This document shows, in pieces, positions 50,246-59,373 of a stretch of DNA of 64,000 bases (position 1 is its first letter; every line of letters begins with the position of its first letter). The notes under the pieces were generated by a model. That model saw only the letters and a list, made by a program, of their open reading frames with translations, was not told the DNA's origin and searched no databases. The DNA comes from Roseivirga pacifica. Its GTDB lineage: Bacteria; Bacteroidota; Bacteroidia; Cytophagales; Cyclobacteriaceae. The position numbers were made by a program, and so were the translations under genes. The DNA lies in contig NZ_FOIR01000001.1 of NCBI RefSeq assembly GCF_900111145.1, positions 1,185,501-1,249,500 on the forward strand, given 5' to 3'.

Positions 50246-53200
50246 ATGAAGAGAGTATTACTGACTACTTTAATGTCAGTGCTTGTGTGCGTATTAACGC
50301 AGGCACAAGAGCGTACTATCTCCGGTACAGTCACCGATGAAACGGGGCTGGGTTTGCCCGGGGTAAACGTATTGCTCAAGGGTACTGTTCAGGGTGTTCC
50401 TACGAATGCCGATGGTACCTACCGCATCTCCGTACCAGGGGATGACGCAGTTTTGGTCTACCGATTTTTGGGTTATACCACCCAAGAAATCACGGTAGGG
50501 AGCCAAACGACAATCAATGTTCAAATGCAGCCAGATGTTACTGATGCCGGAGAGGTTGTGGTAACTGCACTTGGTGTAACTCAAGAGAAGGCCTCTCTTG
50601 GTTATGGTGTGGCCTCATTGGACAAAGGCCAGTTACAGGCTAAAACTCAGAAGGATGTTGCCAAGCTTTTAAGAGGTAAGGCAACTGGTGTTGACATTAC
50701 ACAAACTTCTGGCATGGCTGGTTCTGGTACTAACGTGATTATTAGAGGTTACTCTTCTATCACGGGATCTAACCAACCACTATTCGTTGTAGATGGTGTT
50801 CCGTTCAACTCAGACACCAATAATGATGGTAGCTTCGCTGGTGGTGGTGGTGCCGCTTCATCTCGTTTCTTGGATTTAGATCCACAGAGTATCGAGAATG
50901 TTTCTATTCTTAAAGGACTTTCAGCTACCGTACTTTATGGTGAGGCTGGTAGAAATGGTGTAATCTTAATTACTACTAAGAATGGTAATGCCGGTGCTGA
51001 TGCTAGCAAAGGTTTCGAGGTTTCTGTATCTCAACAAGTATCTGCTACAAAAGTTGCTAACCTTCCTGATTATCAGAATGTTTATGGTAATGGTTTTGGT
51101 GGTGACTTTGGATGGTTCTTCTCTACTTGGGGGCCTTCTTTTGATACTCAAGGTAGTAATGGTATTGCTGCTGATGGTACAATTGCTCACCCTTATGACC
51201 AGGCACAGTACAATGATGATTTTCCTGAGTTTATTGGTCAGCGTTACGACTACAGAGCATATGAAGGGGTTGAAGATTTCTTTGCAGACCCTGCAATGAC
51301 ATACAATACCTCTCTTTCTATTGCTAAAAGCTTGGGTAAAGGGTCGTCTATAAGTGCTACTTACTCTTATCTTGATGATGGTGGATTTACTCCTGCCTTG
51401 GATGAGATGAGGGGTGGTGGAAAATCTAACTATCAGAGAAAAAGCAACTTTGGTTTAGGTATCAAAACCGAATTAGAAAATGGACTTAAAGTTCAGGGTA
51501 CCTTTAACTATGTTGATTCTGAAATTAGAAGACCATTGACTAACCCTGCTTTTGGTGGTGCTGGTACCGGTTTATTCGCGGCTGTATTGTTTACACCAAG
51601 ATCTATTGACTTGGGTAACCTACCTTACCAATCTCCAATTGACGGTTCTAACGTTTACTACAGACGTGGTTCAACCATTGAGAACCCTTATTGGAACTTG
51701 AATAATAAAACTGATATGGAGAATCTTCAGCGTTTCTTCGGTAATATTCAGTTGTCTTATGACTTAACAGATTGGTTGACTGCTACCTATAGATTCTCTT
51801 TGGATAACTATACGCAGATTAACGAAAGAACTGTAAATAAAGGCTCTGGTTCTGGCGACAATGACGGTTATTACAATACTTCTTCTAGAACATCTGTATG
51901 GAAGGACCATGTAGCTAACTTGGCATTCAATCAAAGGTTTAACGATGATTGGTCACTGAACGGTTTGGTAGGTTTTAACTACAGAGAAACCACATTGACT
52001 TCAACTTCTACTAATAGCCAGCAGCAATTGGTTTATGGGCTATTTGCTCACGACAAGTTTGTGGCGTCAACTGCTAGTAGTGGCGAGAGAAATGTTTATA
52101 ACATGGGAGCTTACGTAACAGCTTCACTAGGTTACAGAGATTTCCTTTATGCCTCTTTCCAAGGTAGAAATGACTGGACTTCAACGTTAGAAAAAGATAA
52201 CAGAACGATTTTCTATCCTTCGGCTAGTGTATCTTTCTTGCCAGTTGAGGCAATTCCAGCACTTCAGAATAGCAATGTGTTAGACTTTGCAAAAATTCGT
52301 CTAGGTTATGGTACTTCAGCAGGTTATCCTAGTCCTTATAATACAAGAAGTGTATTGAATGCTTCAACAAATGTGTTTGTTGGTCCTGAAGGAACAGTAC
52401 TAAATACCAACGCAGTTTCTAACTTCTTGGGTAACCCTAACTTGAAGCCTGAAACTCACAAAGAGTGGGAGTTAGGTATTGAGGCGCAATTCTTAAATAA
52501 CCGAGTTGGAATTGACGTTTCTTTGTACAATAAAACTTCAGAGGATTTGATCATTAACCTTCCTCTAGATCCTTCAACTGGTTACACTAGTACATCTACA
52601 AACGGTGCTACAGTAACTAACAAAGGTATTGAGGCAGCGTTGAACTTGACTCCTGTAAGAGGCGAAATAGAGTGGAATTTGACTTTGAATTACACTAGAA
52701 ACAGACCTGTTGTTGATGAGATTTTGGTAGATGGACTTACTGAAATTGGTATCGCGGGTTACAGTAACCTTGGTAACTATGCTATCGAAGGTGAACCTTA
52801 TGGCGTAATGAGAGGTACTGACTTTAACAGAAATGATGATGGAGAGCTGATTGTGAACAATCAAGGTTCTTATACAGCAAATTCTGAAATCGTAACTATT
52901 GGTAACCCTAACCCTGATTTCCAAACAAACTGGATTAACACAGTTACTTGGAAAGGTATTTCATTCGGATTCCAATGGTCTTATACTCACGGTGGCGACA
53001 TCTACTCTACTACTGTAGGTTCAATGATGGCTCGTGGAAATACTGTTGATACAGGCCAAAACAGATTCCAGCCAATTATTCTTAATGGTGTGAAGTCTGA
53101 TGGTACTCCAAACGACATTCAAACTTATATGGGTGATGTGTTCTTCGATGCTTATTTCGGAGCCAATAGCGGATCTGTATTCGATGCTTCCGTTGTGAGA

Positions 53201-53440
53201 TTAAGAGAGGTTTCAGTGTCTTATGCACTTCCTGCTTCTTTATTGAGCAAGACTCCGTTTGGTAGCGCAGGTATCTCTATTTCTGGTGAGAACTTGTTCT
53301 TTAAGGCTCCTAACTTCCCAGAGGGTATGAATTTTGACCCTGAAGTATTGAGTTTAGGTGTTGGTAATGGTAGAGGTTTCGACTTCCGTACTGCTCCAAC
53401 GGCTAAGAGATGGGGTATGTCTATCAATCTAACTTTTTAA
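50246..53440 (+). CDS. SusC/RagA family TonB-linked outer-membrane receptor (locus 2)
   Basis: Second SusC, 1064 aa, with the same plan: signal peptide, regulatory domain (SGTVTDETGLGLPGVNVLLKG), plug (NQPLFVVDGVPFNS, GRNGVILITTKNG), and barrel ending WGMSINLTF. Its first ~120 residues are nearly identical to those of locus 1, but plug and barrel differ widely, so substrates probably differ. It shares the same promoter element and the same biased codon use. SusD2 follows 28 bases downstream. Confidence 0.95.
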   Translation: MKRVLLTTLMSVLVCVLTQAQERTISGTVTDETGLGLPGVNVLLKGTVQGVPTNADGTYRISVPGDDAVLVYRFLGYTTQEITVGSQTTINVQMQPDVTDAGEVVVTALGVTQEKASLGYGVASLDKGQLQAKTQKDVAKLLRGKATGVDITQTSGMAGSGTNVIIRGYSSITGSNQPLFVVDGVPFNSDTNNDGSFAGGGGAASSRFLDLDPQSIENVSILKGLSATVLYGEAGRNGVILITTKNGNAGADASKGFEVSVSQQVSATKVANLPDYQNVYGNGFGGDFGWFFSTWGPSFDTQGSNGIAADGTIAHPYDQAQYNDDFPEFIGQRYDYRAYEGVEDFFADPAMTYNTSLSIAKSLGKGSSISATYSYLDDGGFTPALDEMRGGGKSNYQRKSNFGLGIKTELENGLKVQGTFNYVDSEIRRPLTNPAFGGAGTGLFAAVLFTPRSIDLGNLPYQSPIDGSNVYYRRGSTIENPYWNLNNKTDMENLQRFFGNIQLSYDLTDWLTATYRFSLDNYTQINERTVNKGSGSGDNDGYYNTSSRTSVWKDHVANLAFNQRFNDDWSLNGLVGFNYRETTLTSTSTNSQQQLVYGLFAHDKFVASTASSGERNVYNMGAYVTASLGYRDFLYASFQGRNDWTSTLEKDNRTIFYPSASVSFLPVEAIPALQNSNVLDFAKIRLGYGTSAGYPSPYNTRSVLNASTNVFVGPEGTVLNTNAVSNFLGNPNLKPETHKEWELGIEAQFLNNRVGIDVSLYNKTSEDLIINLPLDPSTGYTSTSTNGATVTNKGIEAALNLTPVRGEIEWNLTLNYTRNRPVVDEILVDGLTEIGIAGYSNLGNYAIEGEPYGVMRGTDFNRNDDGELIVNNQGSYTANSEIVTIGNPNPDFQTNWINTVTWKGISFGFQWSYTHGGDIYSTTVGSMMARGNTVDTGQNRFQPIILNGVKSDGTPNDIQTYMGDVFFDAYFGANSGSVFDASVVRLREVSVSYALPASLLSKTPFGSAGISISGENLFFKAPNFPEGMNFDPEVLSLGVGNGRGFDFRTAPTAKRWGMSINLTF

Positions 53441-53468
53441 GTAGTAGGAAATCTAAAAAGAATTGAAA

Positions 53469-55193
53469 ATGAAGATTTACAATAAATTGATAGTGTTGGT
53501 GATGTTCGCTTTGTGCATCTCAGCATGTGATGAATTAGATGAGAACCTACAGAACCCTACTCAGGTAACCCCTGAAGGGGCATCTTTAGATGATGTTTAT
53601 AATAGTGTTCAACTAACGATGAGAAGTATTGCTGGCAATATGTGGTACTGGCCAGCTTCGCTTTCTAGAATGACTGCAAACACTAGTGCTTACCAATATA
53701 TTGATGCTTCAAATGCGAGCTCTTTTAATGGTGTATGGAGTAATGTTTATGCGGGTTTATGGGCTGATATTGAGGTGGTTCAAAATCTTGCTGAGCCAAT
53801 TGGGTTAGATATCCATGTGGGGTCTACAAAAATCATGAAAGCTTACTCTATGATGCTTTTGGTTGATGTGTTTGGAGATGTTCCGTACACTGAAGCTTTG
53901 CAAGGCACAAATGTGATTGCTCCTAATGCAGATTCTGGTGCTGATATCTATACAGCTGCCATTGCTATGCTTGACGAGGCAATTACTGACCTTACTGGTA
54001 CCAATGCAGCTTCACCTGCTTATGACAACTTCTATGGTGGTGATGCAGATGACTGGATTAAGCTAGCTAATACTTTAAAGTTGAGAGCAGCTGTTACAAC
54101 TAGATTGGTTAATGCAAGTGCTGCTGCAGAGGTAAATGCAGCAATTACTGCTGGAGTTATAGAGGATGAGTCTGAAGATTGGGAGTTTTCTTATGGTACT
54201 AGCCGAGTGAACCCGAATTCTCGTCACCCTAACTATAATAACTCTTATGAGACTTCAGATGGAGCTTATATGTCTAACTATTATATGTGGAAGCTTAGAG
54301 CTGATAAGGAAGATGGTGGAGGAAATCCATTTGTTGACCCTAGACTTAGGTATTATTTCTATCGTCAAACAGAGGATGCAAGCGCACTTGATCAAAACGT
54401 TTACTCTTGTCACTTCTCAAATTTACCAGATCAGGCATCGAAGCCAGATTGGTATGATGATGTTGACCCTAGATTACCTTATTGTGTGGCTTACCCTGGT
54501 GATGGTTACCTTGGTAGAGATCACTTGAATAACGAAGGTATTCCGCCTGATGGTAACCTAAGAACTATTTATGGATTGTATCCTTTCGGTGGTCAGTTCG
54601 ATGATAGTACGTTTGAAGATCAGCAACAACAAGGTACTACAGGTGCTCTTGGGCAAGGTATTTGGCCAATGATGTTGTCTACTTATGTAGACTTCTTAAG
54701 AGCTGAAGCTGCATTGACATTGGGTACTTCAGATAACCCAAGAACTATGCTTGAGTCTGGAATGAGAAAGTCATTTGAAAAGGTTATCGGCTTTGAATCA
54801 AGAGATCCAGGGACTTTCTCTAGATCAGTTGAAATTAGAGGTGGTGGTACTGGTACTGTAAAAGAACTTTATGGTGCAGATCAGGATGATGTTGACGATT
54901 ATGTTGACTACGTACTTGATGCTTACGATAATGCTGCTAATGATACTGAGCGACTTGATATTATTATGAATGAATATTATATCGCGCTTTGGGGTAATGG
55001 TATCGAGTCTTATAACATGTATAGAAGAACTGGCATGCCTAGTAATATGGCACCTGCATTAGAGCAAGGCCCAGGTGAATTTATGAGATCGTTCTTCTTG
55101 CCATCAGATCACGTGACTAGAAACCCTAATGCTTCTCAGAAGTCAATTACGGATCAAGTGTTCTGGGATAATGGAAGTGCAACTGTTTACTAA
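53469..55193 (+). CDS. SusD/RagB family lipoprotein (locus 2)
   Basis: Lipoprotein of 574 aa, longer than typical SusD (~500). Signal peptide ends in lipobox ISAC (MFALCISAC), then DELDENLQNPTQVTP; the C-terminal segment YYIALWGNGIESYNMYRRTGMP is the SusD-like_2 signature. The surface lid for SusC2. Start is ATG 53469; the TTG at 53463 is less likely. A third gene for a lipoprotein follows 21 bases downstream. Confidence 0.92.
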   Translation: MKIYNKLIVLVMFALCISACDELDENLQNPTQVTPEGASLDDVYNSVQLTMRSIAGNMWYWPASLSRMTANTSAYQYIDASNASSFNGVWSNVYAGLWADIEVVQNLAEPIGLDIHVGSTKIMKAYSMMLLVDVFGDVPYTEALQGTNVIAPNADSGADIYTAAIAMLDEAITDLTGTNAASPAYDNFYGGDADDWIKLANTLKLRAAVTTRLVNASAAAEVNAAITAGVIEDESEDWEFSYGTSRVNPNSRHPNYNNSYETSDGAYMSNYYMWKLRADKEDGGGNPFVDPRLRYYFYRQTEDASALDQNVYSCHFSNLPDQASKPDWYDDVDPRLPYCVAYPGDGYLGRDHLNNEGIPPDGNLRTIYGLYPFGGQFDDSTFEDQQQQGTTGALGQGIWPMMLSTYVDFLRAEAALTLGTSDNPRTMLESGMRKSFEKVIGFESRDPGTFSRSVEIRGGGTGTVKELYGADQDDVDDYVDYVLDAYDNAANDTERLDIIMNEYYIALWGNGIESYNMYRRTGMPSNMAPALEQGPGEFMRSFFLPSDHVTRNPNASQKSITDQVFWDNGSATVY

Positions 55194-55214
55194 GTCTAAC
55201 TATTTGAACAGAAA

Positions 55215-56141
55215 ATGATGAAAAACAAGAATATATTAATAGTGATGTTGGGGCTTATAGTTGGAGTGTTCGGTTGTGCCGATCCTGACTTGGCGCCAAT
55301 ACTAACATTTGATGATGCTAAAAAGGCAGGATATGTTAAGCTTATTGAGGAAAGTGATAAGCTTGTGAATGTGCTGGACGAGCAATCGGCTAGAGCTTCT
55401 ACTTATACTTACTCTGTTGAGTTTGTTGATCAACAAAATGGTCAACGAGTAGAAGAGTACTATGTTAACCTAGTATACGAACCAGTTTCGGGCAGCGATC
55501 AAACAGTAGATAAACTTATTAGCTTTACTCAGGCTGATTTTGTTGATGGTCCGAATGGTTTGAGAGCTAAGGAAAACATAAGTGTTACTGGTGATCAGAT
55601 TATGAATGCCCTTGGTTTGAGTTTTGCTGACCTTTCTCCTGGAGATAACTTTGTTTTTAAAGGTTATTTAACTTTTGAAGGTGATGGTGCTGTTTATGGT
55701 GCAGATAATGCTTCTGCTGCTGTTAATGGTTCGGCATTTGCAGGGCACTTCGACTTTACCCTGCCGGCTGCATGTCCCTCTGACTTAACTGGTAGCTATG
55801 ATTATGATGGTAGCTTATTCTGGTGTAACGCTGGATCGGGTAGTGGTCAAGTTGACATTGTAGCACAAGGTGGTGGTGTTTATCATTTCTCAGATTGGTC
55901 GTTTGGGGCTTATACATCATGCTATGGAGGTATTGATAATAGTACTAGCCTAACGTTTACTGATGTTTGTACGGAAGTTTCGTTTACTGGTACGGTTGAT
56001 AAATACGGTGATACTTGGAACTTTACTTCAACCATAGTAGGAAATGACTGGACAATTATCTGGGATAATACCTATGGTGAGTCGGGAAGTGCAGTAATCC
56101 ATTATACTGGTGGGGCTAACTGGCCAATTACTTTGAATTAA
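55215..56141 (+). CDS. Lipoprotein of SusCD locus 2, unknown
   Basis: Predicted surface lipoprotein of 308 aa: signal peptide with lipobox VFGC, then FGCADPDLAPILTFDDAKKAGYVKL, a segment typical of uncharacterised proteins encoded after SusD in Bacteroidota. The mature protein is beta-rich with Gly/Ser loops and a C-terminal domain with four cysteines (about 190-260) that could pair. It occupies the SusE/SusF position, so it may bind the imported substrate. No enzymatic motif is visible. Confidence 0.75.
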   Translation: MMKNKNILIVMLGLIVGVFGCADPDLAPILTFDDAKKAGYVKLIEESDKLVNVLDEQSARASTYTYSVEFVDQQNGQRVEEYYVNLVYEPVSGSDQTVDKLISFTQADFVDGPNGLRAKENISVTGDQIMNALGLSFADLSPGDNFVFKGYLTFEGDGAVYGADNASAAVNGSAFAGHFDFTLPAACPSDLTGSYDYDGSLFWCNAGSGSGQVDIVAQGGGVYHFSDWSFGAYTSCYGGIDNSTSLTFTDVCTEVSFTGTVDKYGDTWNFTSTIVGNDWTIIWDNTYGESGSAVIHYTGGANWPITLN

Positions 56142-56166
56142 TAGTTAGAAATTAGATAGAGAAAAG

Positions 56167-56191
56167 AGGCCGCTTTTAGCGGCCTTTTTTT
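56167..56191 (+). terminator. Rho-independent terminator of SusCD locus 2
   Basis: A perfect 8-bp stem AGGCCGCT/AGCGGCCT with TTT loop and a T-run. It also faces the convergent TPR gene. Confidence 0.9.
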
Positions 56192-56217
56192 ATGCTTTAC
56201 AAAAATCTACTTAGCCA

Positions 56218-57240
56218 TCATTCCAGCCGCTTCATATCTGCCTCGGCAGCAATGTAGCCAAAGGCTGCCCAGCTTGTGCCTGATAGCACTTGAGTAAGTA
56301 TTTCTTTGGCTTTAGCTATATTTCCATTATAGAGGTGCCAATTGGCTACACCATAGCCTTGGGTTGCCAAGCTAAGCGCAACATCTTCATTGTTAGTTTT
56401 AAAGAGCTCTTCCACTGGTAACTCACCCTTATACATCAAAAGCCTTTTGTAATAGCTGTCATTTTCAATTATTTCAGTTCTGTACCCAAGCACCTTATCT
56501 AGCATAATGGCGTTGGCGATTTCTGTAAGTTCTTTTGCCGTTTCAAGTACTTTTGTCTCAGTAAGAATATTCGTTAAGAGCTTTGCGGCCTCTTCATCTT
56601 TATTTTGTCTTTTTAGAGTCATGTACAGCCAATCTGTTGTGGCTACAAAGAGGTCGAGGTTGTCGCAGTAGTTTGCGAGTAATTCTTCATAAATAGGCTC
56701 AGCTTTTGCAAACTCTCCCTTTAGATAATGTGCTAATCCATAGTGATATAAAACGTTGAATTGCGTATTGGAAAGTGGAATGTTTGGTTTGTTAGGTGCG
56801 CCATCTGGTTCAGTTTCCAAAACACCTTTTGGCATTAACTCATACGCCTTTTCAAAATCAGCAATGGCTTTGTCGAACTGCCGCAAGCTTATGTATCGAT
56901 GCCCACGGTGGCGGTATAGTTTGTAAGAATTTGGGTACTGTTTAAGGCCTTCAGAAAATACCTCTATGGCTTTTTGATAATCTGATAGGTAAGCATACCT
57001 ACGCCCTAACCAGATTGTGCTCATTTCCGAAGGATTCGCCTCGAACTTGGCTTTGGCTTCGTTTAGACTGGCTGTTAAGGCATCTACCTGTGCTGTCGTT
57101 CGATTGGGTATATTCAATGAATCGCCCAAAAGTGATAGACCCTGAAAGTCTTTTAGCTCGTATGTTTGCTCCTTTTTGTCACAGGCTGTGGCAATAAGCA
57201 GGGCTGATAACATTAAGCCACTTATAAAGTGCTTTTTCAT
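56218..57240 (-). CDS. Tetratricopeptide-repeat lipoprotein
   Basis: Lipoprotein of 340 aa: signal peptide with lipobox ATAC (about 17-20), then at least three TPR units (WLGRRYAYLSDYQKAIEVFSEGLKQYPN, LYRHRGHRYISLRQFDKAIADFEKAYELMP, YGLAHYLKGEFAKAEPIYEELLA). TPRs mediate protein-protein contacts. It is separated by one base from the amidohydrolase gene before it, so the two likely work together, perhaps as an anchored complex on the periplasmic side. Confidence 0.8.
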   Translation of the reverse strand: MKKHFISGLMLSALLIATACDKKEQTYELKDFQGLSLLGDSLNIPNRTTAQVDALTASLNEAKAKFEANPSEMSTIWLGRRYAYLSDYQKAIEVFSEGLKQYPNSYKLYRHRGHRYISLRQFDKAIADFEKAYELMPKGVLETEPDGAPNKPNIPLSNTQFNVLYHYGLAHYLKGEFAKAEPIYEELLANYCDNLDLFVATTDWLYMTLKRQNKDEEAAKLLTNILTETKVLETAKELTEIANAIMLDKVLGYRTEIIENDSYYKRLLMYKGELPVEELFKTNNEDVALSLATQGYGVANWHLYNGNIAKAKEILTQVLSGTSWAAFGYIAAEADMKRLE

Positions 57241-57241
57241 A

Positions 57242-58825
57242 TTACTTGGTTGTCATTTTAAAACTCATGCCATTTTTCTTTTCGTCAACCATTCGCTTTA
57301 CATCTTCCAATAGCTTTTTGGCATCATAAACAATTCCATCCTTCACAGTGTATTTTACCCCGCCAACTCGGGCAATTTCATTGTTGTCGTTCAGTTTTAG
57401 GGTACCCGTTCCATAGAGTGTTTTTAGGTTTTGCAGTGGGTTTTCTTCTAGAATCACAAAGTCTGCGTACTTACCAACTTCCACAGTACCGAGCATGTCA
57501 TCAGCTCCCAAGGCTTCGGCTCCATTTAGGGTAGCACTCATAATAACTTCTAGCGGATGAAAACCTGCTTCTCTTAAAAGCTCCAGTTCCCTTATAAAGC
57601 CAAAGCCATATAGTTGAAAGATAAAGCCGGAATCTGACCCTGCAGTAACGCGTCCTCCTCTGTTTTTATATTCGTTTATAAAGGTCATCCACAAGCGATA
57701 GTTTTCCTTCCAGGCCACCTCCTCTTCAGTGCCCCAGTAAAACCAGTAAGAGCCGTGTGATCTTCTTGACGGTTTATAGAAATCCCACAAAGAGGGGAGG
57801 GTGTAAGTTTGGTGCCATTCGGCAGAATACGCTCTCATTAAATCCCTATTTGCATCGTAAATGTTAAAGGTTGGGTCTAGCGTAAAGTCAAGCTCCAATA
57901 GTTCGTTCATTACCTTGTTCCAGTGCCCAGAATATGGTTTAGCAGCTTGTTTCCACAACCTGCCTGCTTCGCCAAAACGGTCTTGTTCGTTGCGGTAGTT
58001 GTAGTCTAGCGAATAGTTTTGAACTTTTCGATCTGTAAAAAGTGCTTCAGGTAAACCATACCAATGCTCCATACTGGTTAGGCCAGCTCTTGCAGAGTTA
58101 AGCACATTCCATCGGGTTACGTCCATTTGGGCATGATGCATAGCCGAACGAAGGCCAAGCCTTTTGTTTTCTTCCAATGCCGCTTGCATAATGTCGGGTG
58201 CGGCACCGAAGAATTTAATACCATCGGCACCATTGGCCGCATTTTGCTGTACCCACTTTCTGGCTAATTCTGGAGAGGAAATGGGCTCTTTGGCGCCCTG
58301 TCCAAACCCGGTATACGCAAAAATTCTAGGCGCTGTAATAGTGTTTTTGTTACTCTTCTCCTTGTGTTTTAAAACCCACTCTAAACCATTGCCGGCCGAA
58401 GGGTCGCGTATGGTGGTAATGCCATGGGCCAGCCATAATTTGAAAACATACTCTGAAGGGGTGCCTTGGGCGCGTCCGCCAATATGACCGTGCATATCTA
58501 TAAATCCGGGCAATAAATACATGCCCTCAAGGTCGTATTCTTTATCTCCCGGTCTGGCTTTGGGCCTGTCTTGTTCACGAATTGGTAGGCCAGGGTAGCC
58601 TACATTGTAAATGCCTTTGATTATGTTTTGCTCTACAATAATGTCTACGGGGCCGGTTGGTGGAGCTCCATTGCCATTAATGAGTGTTACCCCGCGAATA
58701 ATGAGTCTTTCGAATGGGCCTTCACCTTCACTGCGCTCGGGAGCATCTTCAATTTGAGCAAAAGAGAAGCTAGTGATTAATAGAAACAGTAAGCCAAATA
58801 AGGATCTGATTGTAAGCTTGTTCAT
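57242..58825 (-). CDS. Exported amidohydrolase (metal-dependent)
   Basis: Secreted enzyme of 527 aa with signal peptide (FGLLFLLITSFSFAQ). The amidohydrolase fold is clear: GMYLLPGFIDMHGHIGG with the metal HxH (about 112-114), further histidines in AMHHAQM and SMEHWYG, and the terminal aspartate in TAGSDSGF; VGKYADFVILEENPL closes it. Many relatives are prolidases or D-aminoacylases; substrate unknown. Start ATG 58825 lies 5 bases beyond a perfect 16-bp dyad, with no ribosome site between, so its translation may be coupled to that hairpin. Confidence 0.85.
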   Translation of the reverse strand: MNKLTIRSLFGLLFLLITSFSFAQIEDAPERSEGEGPFERLIIRGVTLINGNGAPPTGPVDIIVEQNIIKGIYNVGYPGLPIREQDRPKARPGDKEYDLEGMYLLPGFIDMHGHIGGRAQGTPSEYVFKLWLAHGITTIRDPSAGNGLEWVLKHKEKSNKNTITAPRIFAYTGFGQGAKEPISSPELARKWVQQNAANGADGIKFFGAAPDIMQAALEENKRLGLRSAMHHAQMDVTRWNVLNSARAGLTSMEHWYGLPEALFTDRKVQNYSLDYNYRNEQDRFGEAGRLWKQAAKPYSGHWNKVMNELLELDFTLDPTFNIYDANRDLMRAYSAEWHQTYTLPSLWDFYKPSRRSHGSYWFYWGTEEEVAWKENYRLWMTFINEYKNRGGRVTAGSDSGFIFQLYGFGFIRELELLREAGFHPLEVIMSATLNGAEALGADDMLGTVEVGKYADFVILEENPLQNLKTLYGTGTLKLNDNNEIARVGGVKYTVKDGIVYDAKKLLEDVKRMVDEKKNGMSFKMTTK

Positions 58826-58830
58826 AAAAA

Positions 58831-58873
58831 TAAAGGTTGACGAATTAAAAGATATTCAATTCGTCAACCTTTA
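58831..58873 (-). promoter_or_regulatory. Perfect 16-bp inverted repeat, terminator or attenuator
   Basis: TAAAGGTTGACGAATT (58831-58846) and AATTCGTCAACCTTTA (58858-58873) pair perfectly around 11 bases. On the minus strand a TTTTT run follows and then the amidohydrolase ATG. It can end the upstream small gene and also block or set expression of the amidohydrolase operon. Confidence 0.65.
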
Positions 58874-58896
58874 ACAATATAAACTATAACAGTGGC

Positions 58897-59271
58897 TTAG
58901 CTGTCTCCGGTTTTCTTTATTCTGGTCAGGTTAAGATCGAAACTCTGACCCGACTGACTCCACTTACCAATGAATTTTCCGTCCTTTAAGGTTCCTTCAT
59001 AAGTACCTTGAATTTGATTCATTGTCATTTTAATGGTGTTGTCTTTAAAAGTTGCTTCATCCATTTTTAAGCCAAAAGCATTCTGGTCTGGGCTATCCAT
59101 GGTGGCAGAAAGTTCTCCGTCTTTATTCATTACATGGAAAACAATTTTAAGCGATTGCCCTCCAGGTAGTGCTAATGTTCCTTCCCAGTTACCTGCTGCT
59201 TTGTTGAGATCCTGCGGAGTATTAAAAGGTGAAAGGAATACGCTGAGTAATAAAATACACAAAGTCTTCAT
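58897..59271 (-). CDS. Small secreted protein, lipocalin-like
   Basis: Exported 124-aa protein (signal peptide LCILLLSVFLSPFNTP). A single beta-barrel-like module: AGNWEGTLALPGGQSLKIVFHV, then ATMDSPDQNAFGLKMDEATF and GTYEGTLKDGKFIGKWSQSGQSFDLNL. Such modules often sit at the N-terminus of secreted hydrolases in Bacteroidota; here it stands alone. The function is unknown. Confidence 0.75.
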   Translation of the reverse strand: MKTLCILLLSVFLSPFNTPQDLNKAAGNWEGTLALPGGQSLKIVFHVMNKDGELSATMDSPDQNAFGLKMDEATFKDNTIKMTMNQIQGTYEGTLKDGKFIGKWSQSGQSFDLNLTRIKKTGDS

Positions 59272-59373
59272 AAGTTTTTGATTTGTTATCTGTTGTAATT
59301 TTACTCGTTCATTCTTAGTAGGTTGAATTTACTGAGTGAGTGGTTCATAACACAAATAATCGTTTTAATATCC

